Positions 1-6,838 of a stretch of 7,352 bases of DNA are shown here, in pieces; position 1 is the first letter of the stretch, and every line of letters starts with the position of its first letter. Location of the stretch: NCBI GenBank assembly GCA_023460875.1, contig JAEWOQ010000312.1, positions 1 through 7,352 on the forward strand. The letters run 5' to 3'. The stretch is from Pseudomonadota bacterium (GTDB lineage: Bacteria; Myxococcota_A; Polyangia; Polyangiales; Polyangiaceae). The notes beneath the pieces were generated by a model. The model saw only the letters and a list, made by a program, of their open reading frames with translations. It searched no databases and had not been told where the DNA came from. A program made the position numbers and the translations under genes.

Positions 1-1040
1 GCCTGGACGAGTACGTCGTGGAGGAGGCCACGAGCGGCGGCGCGCCCAGCTCCGGGGGCGCTGCTGGGGCCTCCGACGGGGACGGCGGCTCCACCGTGGG
101 GGGGGCGGTCGGGACGGGGGGCGTCACGGGAGGGGCGTGCGCGACCGAGCCTTGCCCGCCCGCAGCCTGCGTCGACACGGCCCCGGGCAAGCAGGTCGAC
201 GATGGCTGCGACGCGGCGGCGCCGATCTGCGACGAGCGCGAGGCTCCGGTTTGCGTCCAGTGCACCCGAGCAGCGGACTGCGACGACGGCATCGAGTGCA
301 CCCTGGATCGCTGCGAGGAGGGCGTGTGCGTGTCCACCCCGAGGGACGCGCTGTGCGGCTCCGGAACTTGCCAGCCCGAGCTCTGCGACTCCGACCTGGG
401 GTGTCGTCAGGAGATCACCCTGATCGACGACACGGAAATGTACGGCAACGGCAGCTTCGAGCACGGCGCCATCGACGGGAACGGCCAGGGCCCTCCCCCT
501 TGGATGTACAACACCGATTGGAACCTCGTGTACGATTGCGAGGAGACGGACGGTTGCCAAGGCGCCCTCGGCGCCAACCTCCTCACCCGGCCCAGCCATG
601 GGGACCGCGTGCTCTGGATGGCGGGAGTGAACGACCACGTCGACGACACCTTCCAGCACCTCACCCTGCCGCCCGGCGCGCGCATCCTCCGGGTCCGCGC
701 CGACACGAGCTTGCAGACCCAGAGCGCTACGCCCACCAACGAGGACGTGCTCGAGGTCTGGCTCCTCGATCCCGCGGGGGCTCCCCTCCAGCCAGCGCCA
801 CTCCACCCTGCGCCACTCCAGCCAGCGCCACTCCACCCTGCGCCCCTCTGGCGGCGCACCGCCGAGGACGCCAGCACCGACAGCAGCGCCTGGACCACCG
901 ACGGCATCGACGTCGACGTCGACGTCTCCACCCTGACGAGCCCTGAGATACGCATCTCCTTCCAATCGTTCACCGACGACTCGTCGATCACCGACTTTTT
1001 CATCGATCGCATCCGTGTCACGACCCTGGTGTGTCAATGA
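1..1040 (+). CDS. Cys-rich secreted protein or lipoprotein, 3' part (5' end outside window)
   Basis: The reading frame is open from the left edge (codons LDEYVV run before the first possible GTG at 18), so the true start and signal peptide lie upstream. The two bases at 1-2 (GC) could complete a lipobox Cys, but this cannot be seen. Counting from the GTG at 18, residues 5-40 are a Gly/Ser/Ala-rich linker typical of mature myxobacterial lipoproteins. Residues 41-129 carry 15 Cys, including CTLDRCEEGVC with a following P, which resembles the CTxDxC repeat of the Dicty_CTDC type. Residues 144-336 (NGSFEHG ... FFIDRIRV) look like the beta-sandwich domain common at the C-terminus of myxobacterial exported proteins. 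Three further Cys (174, 180, 339) make 18 in total, fitting disulfides outside the cytoplasm. A 15-nt-period repeat interrupts this domain. The function is unknown; it is probably a surface-exposed binding protein. The stop lies 30 nt before the kinase start, so the two may be co-transcribed. Confidence 0.8.
   Translation, partial: LDEYVVEEATSGGAPSSGGAAGASDGDGGSTVGGAVGTGGVTGGACATEPCPPAACVDTAPGKQVDDGCDAAAPICDEREAPVCVQCTRAADCDDGIECTLDRCEEGVCVSTPRDALCGSGTCQPELCDSDLGCRQEITLIDDTEMYGNGSFEHGAIDGNGQGPPPWMYNTDWNLVYDCEETDGCQGALGANLLTRPSHGDRVLWMAGVNDHVDDTFQHLTLPPGARILRVRADTSLQTQSATPTNEDVLEVWLLDPAGAPLQPAPLHPAPLQPAPLHPAPLWRRTAEDASTDSSAWTTDGIDVDVDVSTLTSPEIRISFQSFTDDSSITDFFIDRIRVTTLVCQ
786..845 (+). repeat. 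In-frame tandem repeat, 2 x 30 bp (4 x 15 bp), in the Cys-rich protein gene
   Basis: Two 30-bp units (786-815 and 816-845) differ only at the last base. Each is made of two 15-bp half-units that match at 13 of 15 positions (CTCCAGCCAGCGCCA and CTCCACCCTGCGCCA). They encode alternating LQPAP and LHPAP pentapeptides, residues 257-276 counted from the GTG at 18. The repeat sits between a predicted beta-strand (VLEVWLLDPAG) and the segment leading to the next conserved strand, so it is probably a surface loop expansion. Confidence 0.9.
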
Positions 1041-1070
1041 GGGACGCGCGGCAGTGAAGGACGCTCAGCC

Positions 1071-2813
1071 ATGACGTTGGACCGTGCCCCCGCATCAACC
1101 GATCCGACGCTCTCCGCGGGCGTCGTCCTCGCGGACAAGTACCGCCTGGAGCGGGAGCTCGGGCGCGGCGCGATGGGGACCGTGTGGCGGGCCACCCACG
1201 TGACCCTCGAGCAGGTCGTGGCCATCAAGATCATCTCTCGGGAGCACTCCGCCTCCGCCGAGCTCCGCCAGCGGGTGAGCACCGAGGCGCGGGCTGCCGC
1301 CAAGCTCCGCTCACGCCACGTGGTCGGCGTCTACGACCATGGCGAGACGGAGGACGGCCTGCCCTTCATCGTGCTCGAGTACCTCGAGGGCGAGACCCTG
1401 GAGGATCGGTTGACACGGGAGGGGCCGCTCCCATTGCGGGACACGGTGCGGGTGGTGCGGCACGTGGGGCGCGCGCTGAGTCGGGCCCACGCCCACGCCA
1501 TCGTGCACCGGGACCTCAAGCCCGCCAACATTTTCATCACCCGCACCGAGGACGATGAGCGGGACGGCTGGCTCGCGAAGGTCCTGGACTTCGGCGTCGC
1601 GAAGATGAACTACAGCGGGAAGACCGCGACGAAGACCGGCGCGCTCATCGGCACACCGCTGTTCATGAGCCCTGAACAGGTGCGTGGCGCGAGCGACATC
1701 GACCACCGCGCCGACCTCTATTCCCTGGGCATGGTGTTCTACAACACGATCACGGGGAAGTACGCCTTCGACGGCGCCACCTTCGGCGACCTGCTCATCT
1801 CCATCTGCACCGATCCCCTGCCGAGCCTCCGGCAGGAGGCGCCCTGGGCGTCCGCCGAGCTAGAGGCCTGGTTTCGGCGGGCGTGCGCGCGGGCTCCCGA
1901 GGATCGCTTCGTCGACGCAGACGAGATGGTCGAGGCCCTCGAGGTGGCCGCGGGGTTGACCGATCTGCGCCCTTCCCTCGTCGATGGGGGCCGGACCTCC
2001 TCTAGCGTCGGCGGCCGCCCGCTGGGCGCCGACGCCCCGATCACCGCCAAGGGGCACCCGCCGCCCGACGGTCCCAGAAGCGCCGTGTCTCCGGGAAGCA
2101 CCGTGCCTCCCACGGAGCTGACCAGCTCGAGCATCTCCAGTCCGGGAGCGGCGATCACCGTGCATCTTCCGCCGCCGCGCCGGTCGCGCGCCCCCTGGGT
2201 GATCGGCTCTGCCGTACTCGCGGCGGGGCTCGCAGTGGCCCTGAGCAGCGGCCTGAGCGGGACGTCGCACGAGGCCACCGGGCAGAGCAGCGCCGGAGCG
2301 GAGCTGTCCACCGCCTCGCAGGGAGCCGAGAGCGCCCCTTCGACGTCCAACGACAGCGGCGCCACGGAGAGGCGCGCCGAACCCACGAGGTCGCGCGGCG
2401 CCACCCCCTCCGCGGGCGACGCGCACGACGTGCACGACGCGGACGTCCTCCCCCCGCCGACGGACGCATCCCTCGCCGCCTCCACGGTTGAAGCAGCCGC
2501 GCAGCCGGCGCGGGTCCAGACCAGCACCGCCTCACCTTCACTCCCAACAGGCAAGGCTCAAGCAACCAAGGCCCAGCCCGCTCGAACCCAGCCAGCTAGG
2601 GTCGAACCAGCTAGGGTCGAACCAGCTAGGGTCGAACCAGCTCGAGCCCAGCCACCCAAGGCCCAGCCCGCTCGAACCCAGCCGGCCAAGGTCGAACCAG
2701 CCAAGGTCGAGCCAGCCAGGACCCAGCCTCCAGCGGGCTCCGCGGAGACCCCGCCACCTAAGACTCCACCGCCCGCTGCGAGCGCTCCTCGCTTGCCCGA
2801 TCTCGGCTTCTGA
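1071..2813 (+). CDS. Transmembrane PknB-like Ser/Thr protein kinase with pentapeptide-repeat tail
   Basis: This is a eukaryotic-type Ser/Thr kinase that transfers phosphate from ATP to protein Ser/Thr in the cytoplasm. All catalytic motifs are present: the glycine loop GRGAMG (31-36), VAIK with Lys53, HRDLKPAN with Asp148, DFG 173-175, SPE 200-202, and DHRADLYSLG (211-220). Arg147 before the catalytic Asp makes it an RD kinase. Thr185, 187, 189 and 195 in the activation segment are candidate autophosphorylation sites. The domain spans about 24-292. A Pro/Ser/Thr-rich juxtamembrane stretch (about 296-372) precedes one hydrophobic helix (about 375-395) flanked by RRSR, which places the N-terminus inside. 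The outer part is Ser/Ala/Pro-rich and includes 12 pentapeptide repeats (495-554), but no recognisable sensor domain. The start is supported by GAAGGA at 1056-1061, nine bases before ATG. The next gene follows after 16 nt. The target and signal are unknown. Confidence 0.95.
   Translation: MTLDRAPASTDPTLSAGVVLADKYRLERELGRGAMGTVWRATHVTLEQVVAIKIISREHSASAELRQRVSTEARAAAKLRSRHVVGVYDHGETEDGLPFIVLEYLEGETLEDRLTREGPLPLRDTVRVVRHVGRALSRAHAHAIVHRDLKPANIFITRTEDDERDGWLAKVLDFGVAKMNYSGKTATKTGALIGTPLFMSPEQVRGASDIDHRADLYSLGMVFYNTITGKYAFDGATFGDLLISICTDPLPSLRQEAPWASAELEAWFRRACARAPEDRFVDADEMVEALEVAAGLTDLRPSLVDGGRTSSSVGGRPLGADAPITAKGHPPPDGPRSAVSPGSTVPPTELTSSSISSPGAAITVHLPPPRRSRAPWVIGSAVLAAGLAVALSSGLSGTSHEATGQSSAGAELSTASQGAESAPSTSNDSGATERRAEPTRSRGATPSAGDAHDVHDADVLPPPTDASLAASTVEAAAQPARVQTSTASPSLPTGKAQATKAQPARTQPARVEPARVEPARVEPARAQPPKAQPARTQPAKVEPAKVEPARTQPPAGSAETPPPKTPPPAASAPRLPDLGF
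2553..2732 (+). repeat. 12-unit 15-bp tandem repeat encoding (K/R)(A/T/V)(Q/E)P(A/P) in the kinase tail
   Basis: Twelve in-register 15-bp units run without a break and encode residues 495-554. The unit order is KAQAT, KAQPA, RTQPA, RVEPA three times, RAQPP, KAQPA, RTQPA, KVEPA twice, RTQPP. Three units at 2596-2640 are identical at every base (CTAGGGTCGAACCAG when read from 2596). A 28-bp stretch at 2566-2593 recurs exactly at 2656-2683, 90 bp (six units) away, which shows a higher-order duplication. The codons used (AGG, GAA, CCA, GCT, CGA) are much less GC-rich at the third position than in the kinase domain. Confidence 0.95.
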
Positions 2814-2829
2814 ACTCTACGCACCGTCC

Positions 2830-3855
2830 ATGCGATCCGCTCGATTCACTTCAGTGGTTCTGGCGCGCCCGCGCCGCGTCAGCGCCGCGCTGCTCGCCGT
2901 GGGGGCCCTCACCCAAGCGCCTGGGTCGCTCGCAGACACCCCCGCCGAGAACAAGGCCGCCGCCCGCAACCTCGCGCTGCAAGGCGTGCAGCTGGCTGGG
3001 CAGGGCTCCTGTGACGAGGCGCTCCCTTTGCTCGAACGCGCGGAAGCCCTCTTCCACGCGCCCACCATCCTCGCGCACCTTGGAGAATGCCACCTGCGCC
3101 TCGGACGACTGGTGGAGGGCACGGAGATCCTGCGCCGAGTGGTCCGCGAGAAGCTGCCAGCGAACGCGCCCGACGCCTTCTTCGACGCCCAGCGCAGGGC
3201 GCAGGCCCTCCTCGACGAACACGAGCCTCGCATCGCCCAGCTCACCATCGAGGTCGAGCCCGCGGACATCGGAGCGCGGCTCCAAATCGATGGCTCCCTC
3301 GTCTCCGCGGCCTTCGTCGGCGTTCCCCGCCCCACGGATCCCGGCGCTCACCTCGTCGAGGTCTCCGCCCCGGGATACGAGCCGGCGCGCGCCGAGCTCG
3401 ACCTCGCCGAGGGAGCGCGAGAGACCCTGCGGCTCACACTGCGGCGTCTCCCCGAGAGCTCACACGCGACCCACAGCGACCTCCCCGAGGGCTCCGGCCC
3501 CTCGTCGACGCAGCGGGTGCTCGGCTACGTCGGGGTCGGCCTCGGCGGCGCCCTGTTGACCACAGGGGTCATCACCGGCGTCATGGCCCTCGGCAAGGAG
3601 AACGAGCTGCAGCAGCGCTGCCCCGAAGGTCGCTGTCCACTCGACGAGCGGGGGACCCTAGACGAAGCCCGCTCCCTAGCCACGACCGCGACCTTCGCCA
3701 CCCTCGGGGGCGCCGCCGCCGGCCTCATGGGTCTGGTGCTCCTGCTCACCGCACCTGAGGACACCGCGGCGCGCCACGCGATCTCGCCGCCCTCCAGCGC
3801 ACGCGTCACCCCCTGGCTCGGCTGGGGGACCGCAGGCGTCACTGGCACCTTCTAG
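2830..3855 (+). CDS. Exported TPR-like/PEGA-domain protein with two hydrophobic helices
   Basis: The 341-residue product has a Sec signal peptide (RPRR then AALLAVGALTQAPGSLA, probable cleavage after Ala35). Residues 41-130 form a helical TPR-like region of the kind common in these myxobacterial proteins, with CDEALPLLERAEALFHAP and CHLRLGRLVEG. A PEGA domain spans about 137-207 (LTIEVEPADIGARLQIDG ... HLVEVSAPGYEPA). Hydrophobic helices at about 230-254 and 284-307 flank a short loop with Cys264 and Cys269. The chain ends in PWLGWGTAGVTGTF. PEGA domains are carbohydrate-related or surface-associated modules by family knowledge, and no enzyme motif is seen. The frame is open further upstream into the kinase repeat, but ATG at 2830 is chosen because it lies 16 nt after the kinase stop and begins directly with a signal peptide. 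No good Shine-Dalgarno site is visible, so translation may be coupled to the kinase. It may be a partner or target of that kinase (inference). Confidence 0.88.
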   Translation: MRSARFTSVVLARPRRVSAALLAVGALTQAPGSLADTPAENKAAARNLALQGVQLAGQGSCDEALPLLERAEALFHAPTILAHLGECHLRLGRLVEGTEILRRVVREKLPANAPDAFFDAQRRAQALLDEHEPRIAQLTIEVEPADIGARLQIDGSLVSAAFVGVPRPTDPGAHLVEVSAPGYEPARAELDLAEGARETLRLTLRRLPESSHATHSDLPEGSGPSSTQRVLGYVGVGLGGALLTTGVITGVMALGKENELQQRCPEGRCPLDERGTLDEARSLATTATFATLGGAAAGLMGLVLLLTAPEDTAARHAISPPSSARVTPWLGWGTAGVTGTF

Positions 3856-3882
3856 CCCGGGCGACGCGGGGCGGAAGCGACG

Positions 3883-5310
3883 TCAGCACCAGCGCGTCCG
3901 CACCCGGTAGGTCACCTTGGCCTTGCCCTTCGCGGGGACCTTCACGTCGAAGGTGAAGGTGTTTGCGTCCTTCCGCTGGTAGGGGTGTGACGACTCCGAG
4001 ATCGTCCAGTCGCCGCCCACCGGCTCGAAGATCTCCACCTGCGTGGCCTGGTCCTTGTGGTTGCGCAGCTCGATCTCCCAGGCGCTCTCCCCGCTGCACG
4101 TCCCGAGGCTGCTCCACCGCGTCTGCTTGCGTTCCCCCACCACGTCGAAGGCCTCGCCCATCTTGATGCGCACCTCCTCGTCCCGGGGGGTGTGGTCGAT
4201 CGCGTCCTCGCCGATGAACTGCTGTGAGCCGCTCTTGTCCGCTTTGTACACCCGCACGGTGCCCTTCGGCAGCGGCATCCCGAGCCCGTTCTCCTGGCTG
4301 TTCTTCAGGTCGAGGTAGACGCCCACCTTCTGGTTGCTCTGCACCTGCCCGTACTGCCCGCGATACCAATACTGCTGCCCGAAGAAGATGAGCTTCTTCT
4401 GGATCCTAACGCTCTTGGCCTCGAGGAGCGCGACCTGCTTCTGCTCGTTGTCGCGCACGTCCGTGGGCTGCTGCAGGGTGTACAGATGATACTCGAAGAA
4501 TGACTCCTCCTGGAAGCCGGCGGGCGCTGGCGCCGGGGGGCCGCCCATGGCTTTGTACCTGACGTCGACGCGCGCGGGAGTGCTCACCCTCTGCACATCG
4601 CCCGCCACCAACTTGAGTCGTGCGTTCTCGTAGCTCGCCCCGGAGCGGTTCTCGAGGGTCACCCAGCCGGTGAGGGCGCCGCCCGTCTCCGCCTCGTTGA
4701 CCACGAGCACGTAGTCCGCCTTCCAGTTCATGCCTCGGGTGAGATATGTGACCTCCAGCTGCTGGCGCGCTTGCTTGCTGTCGAGGAGCCACACCAGCGT
4801 CGGCTTCGCCATCAGGTTCTCCGGGACGCTCGGGAACGAGAAGCGGCCGGGAAACCCATAGGTGACCTCCCCGTTCATCTCGACGACGGCCTGCCCGTTC
4901 ACGACGGAGAGGAGCCGCGCGTCGAAGCTGTCCTCGCGTCCTAGCCGCTCGTTGTAGCGATGCAGTCGCACCTCCTGCCCGACGTGCTTCTCGAGGAGCT
5001 TCTGGGGCGTCAGCAAGTCGTAGCGGTAGTTCTGCTCCAGGACGCCGAGGGACTGGGCGCCGCCGAGCGCGCGGATGTGGACGGTCTCCGGCTGGATCGT
5101 CGCGGCGACGTCTCGAAACTCGAGAGGCACCCTGCCGGTACCCACGGCCACGTCGCGCACCTCCCGCACCAGCCCGAAGTTCCCATTGTAGACCGTGATG
5201 CTCACCTCCCGGCGATCCGCCGCGCTGGAGGTCTGCGCGGCGACGGCCCCGGAAGAGGCCAGGAAAGAAGCCCCGAGGAGAAACGTGAGGAATGACTTGT
5301 GCGTGCTCAT
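3883..5310 (-). CDS. DUF4139 domain protein, Sec-exported copy (second of tandem pair)
   Basis: This 475-residue protein belongs to the DUF4139 family, related by that domain to the MuiA (mucoidy inhibitor A) group, but it lacks the long coiled coil of MuiA. Its biochemical role is unknown. The N-terminus (MSTHKSFLTFLLGASFLASS) is a Sec signal with a probable cut after Ala25 (VAA/Q), so the mature protein is periplasmic or released. Family landmarks are the N-terminal VSITVYNGNFGLVREVR (36-52), QPETVH (73-78), LTYL-like VTYLTRGMNWKADYVLV (187-203), GWVTLENRSGASYENARLKL (215-234), VAGDVQRV and FFEYHLYTL (271-279). Cys405 and the last residue, Cys475, are its only cysteines in the mature part. 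The ATG is one base after the stop of the upstream paralogue. Only a weak GGTG precedes it, so translational coupling is likely. The 3' end converges on the PEGA gene with 27 nt between them. Confidence 0.88.
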   Translation of the reverse strand: MSTHKSFLTFLLGASFLASSGAVAAQTSSAADRREVSITVYNGNFGLVREVRDVAVGTGRVPLEFRDVAATIQPETVHIRALGGAQSLGVLEQNYRYDLLTPQKLLEKHVGQEVRLHRYNERLGREDSFDARLLSVVNGQAVVEMNGEVTYGFPGRFSFPSVPENLMAKPTLVWLLDSKQARQQLEVTYLTRGMNWKADYVLVVNEAETGGALTGWVTLENRSGASYENARLKLVAGDVQRVSTPARVDVRYKAMGGPPAPAPAGFQEESFFEYHLYTLQQPTDVRDNEQKQVALLEAKSVRIQKKLIFFGQQYWYRGQYGQVQSNQKVGVYLDLKNSQENGLGMPLPKGTVRVYKADKSGSQQFIGEDAIDHTPRDEEVRIKMGEAFDVVGERKQTRWSSLGTCSGESAWEIELRNHKDQATQVEIFEPVGGDWTISESSHPYQRKDANTFTFDVKVPAKGKAKVTYRVRTRWC

Positions 5311-5311
5311 A

Positions 5312-6793
5312 TCAACACCAGCGAACCCGAACTCGGTAGGTGATCGTCTCTCGACTCCGCGCCGCTACCGGCACGTCGAAGGTGAAGGTGCGGGAGTCCT
5401 CTCGTTCGTACGCATGGCTCGACTCGAGGATCTCCCACTCAGCGCTCACGGGCTCGACGACGTCGACTCGGACCGGCTCGTCCTTGTGGTTCCGCAGCTG
5501 GATCTCCCAGGCGCTCTCCGACTGGCACGAGCCCAGGGCCTTCCAGTGGGTCTGCTTGCGCTCCCCCACGACGTCGAAGGCCTCCCCGAGCTTGACGCGG
5601 ATCTCCTCGTCTCGGGGCGTGTGATCGATGACGTCCTCGCCGATCAGCTGGCGAGCCCCCGAGCGATCCTCCTTGTACACGCGCACGGTGCCCTTCGGCA
5701 GGGGCATGCCCAGGCGGTTCTGCTCCGTGTTCTGCACGTCCAGGTAGACGCCGACCTTTTGGTTGCTCGTGATCTGGCCGTGCCGGCTGCGGTAGTACCA
5801 CTCGGCGCCAGAGAAGATGTGCTTCTTCTGAACTCCGACGCCGTGGCCCTCGAGCAGGGTCACCTGCTTCTTCTCCTTGTCGCGCAGATCCGTCGGTCGA
5901 CCGAGGGTGTAGAGGTGGTACTCGAAGAAGCTCTCTTCCTGGAAGCGTCCTGCAGATCCATCTTCGGCGACGGCCATCTGGAGCATGTCGTACATCTCCG
6001 GCGCGGACGGGCGTACCCGCTGCACGTCACCCGCGACCAGCTTCAGCTCCGCGTCCTCGTAGCTGGCGCCGCTCTCATTGGTGAGGGTCACCCACCCCGT
6101 CAGGTCGCCTTGGCGATCCTTCGCGTCGATGACGAAGACGTAGTCCGCCTCCCAGCTCAAGTTGCCCGTGAGATAGGTCACCTCGACCCGCTGCTCCGGC
6201 AAGGAGCTGGCGAGCTGCCACACCAGCGTCGGCTTGGAGATCAGATCGTCGGGCACCGAGGGGAAGGCGATGCGCTCACCGACACTCTCGGTCACCTCGC
6301 CGTCGATGCGCAGCACCGTGCCCCCGTGCACGGAGAGGATCTCGGCCTCCTTCTGCTCCTCCGTGCCGAGGGTCTCGTTATAGCGGTAGACCTTGACCCG
6401 CTTGCCGACGTGCTTCTCGAGGAGCTTCTCGGGCGTGAGCAGATCGTAACGGTAGTTCTGCTCGAGCACGGCGAGGGCGTCGGGAGCGTCGAGGCCGCGC
6501 AGGTGCACCGTCTCTGGCTGGATGTGGGCGGAGACGTCCCGGAACTCGAGCTCGACCCTGCCCTCCCCGAGGGACACCTTCCGGACCTCCCGCACCAGCC
6601 CGAAGTTCCCGTTGTAGACGGTGATGCTCACCTTCTCTCGCTCGGTCGCCGCGCTGCTGCGCGCCACGGCAGGTCCGTCCGAGGACGGCGGGTCCGCCGC
6701 AGGTTGCTTCGAGCAGCCCCAGAGCACAGCGCACATCCCGCCGATCGCCCATCGTTGCCAGTGTCGCATCGCCAATCTTCGTCCTCGCGCCAT
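5312..6793 (-). CDS. DUF4139 domain lipoprotein (first of tandem pair)
   Basis: This 493-residue paralogue of the next gene shows well over half identical residues by eye and the same landmarks: VSITVYNGNFGLVREVR (55-71), IQPETVH, VLEQNYRYDLLTP (109-121), VTYLTGNLSWEADYVF (205-220), EESFFEYHLYTL (286-297) and GEAFDVVGERKQT (403-415). Its N-terminus is a lipoprotein signal: basic residues, a hydrophobic stretch, then VLWGC with Cys27 as the lipidation site. Trp at the -2 position is unusual. Ser at +2 would, by the E. coli rule, allow outer-membrane sorting. Residues 28-52 are a disordered linker. Cys423 and the terminal Cys493 match the pair in the other copy. An internal ATG at 6769 (residue 9, MRHWQRW) gives an equally good signal peptide, preceded by AGGA 12 nt away. 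The longer start has AAGG 13 nt away, so the start is not settled. It is probably the first gene of a two-gene operon. Confidence 0.87.
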   Translation of the reverse strand: MARGRRLAMRHWQRWAIGGMCAVLWGCSKQPAADPPSSDGPAVARSSAATEREKVSITVYNGNFGLVREVRKVSLGEGRVELEFRDVSAHIQPETVHLRGLDAPDALAVLEQNYRYDLLTPEKLLEKHVGKRVKVYRYNETLGTEEQKEAEILSVHGGTVLRIDGEVTESVGERIAFPSVPDDLISKPTLVWQLASSLPEQRVEVTYLTGNLSWEADYVFVIDAKDRQGDLTGWVTLTNESGASYEDAELKLVAGDVQRVRPSAPEMYDMLQMAVAEDGSAGRFQEESFFEYHLYTLGRPTDLRDKEKKQVTLLEGHGVGVQKKHIFSGAEWYYRSRHGQITSNQKVGVYLDVQNTEQNRLGMPLPKGTVRVYKEDRSGARQLIGEDVIDHTPRDEEIRVKLGEAFDVVGERKQTHWKALGSCQSESAWEIQLRNHKDEPVRVDVVEPVSAEWEILESSHAYEREDSRTFTFDVPVAARSRETITYRVRVRWC

Positions 6794-6838
6794 CTACGAC
6801 TCAAAGCCTTGGACGTTCCTCGGTCGCAAAAGTTGTAC

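Noticed and set aside
137..946. Overlapping Arg-rich open frames within the Cys-rich gene (and similar ones in the kinase and PEGA genes)
   Set aside because: These are out-of-frame readings of GC-rich codons. The frames chosen carry recognisable domains and ordered Cys or catalytic motifs.
2488..2829. Upstream extension of the PEGA gene frame into the kinase repeat
   Set aside because: The frame is open only because a 15-nt repeat without stops is open in several frames. The extra 114 residues are low-complexity, and a signal peptide begins at the ATG at 2830.
3856..3882. Terminator between the convergent PEGA and DUF4139 genes
   Set aside because: The 27-nt gap is GC-rich but has no stem followed by a T-run on either strand. 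Termination may occur elsewhere or depend on Rho.
6798..6819. ECF-sigma-like promoter (GGAAC at 6819-6815, GTC at 6800-6798, reverse strand)
   Set aside because: The 14-nt spacing is shorter than the usual 16-17, and the transcript would start at or after the annotated ATG. It would fit only if the ATG at 6769 is the real start, so it is kept as a weak possibility.
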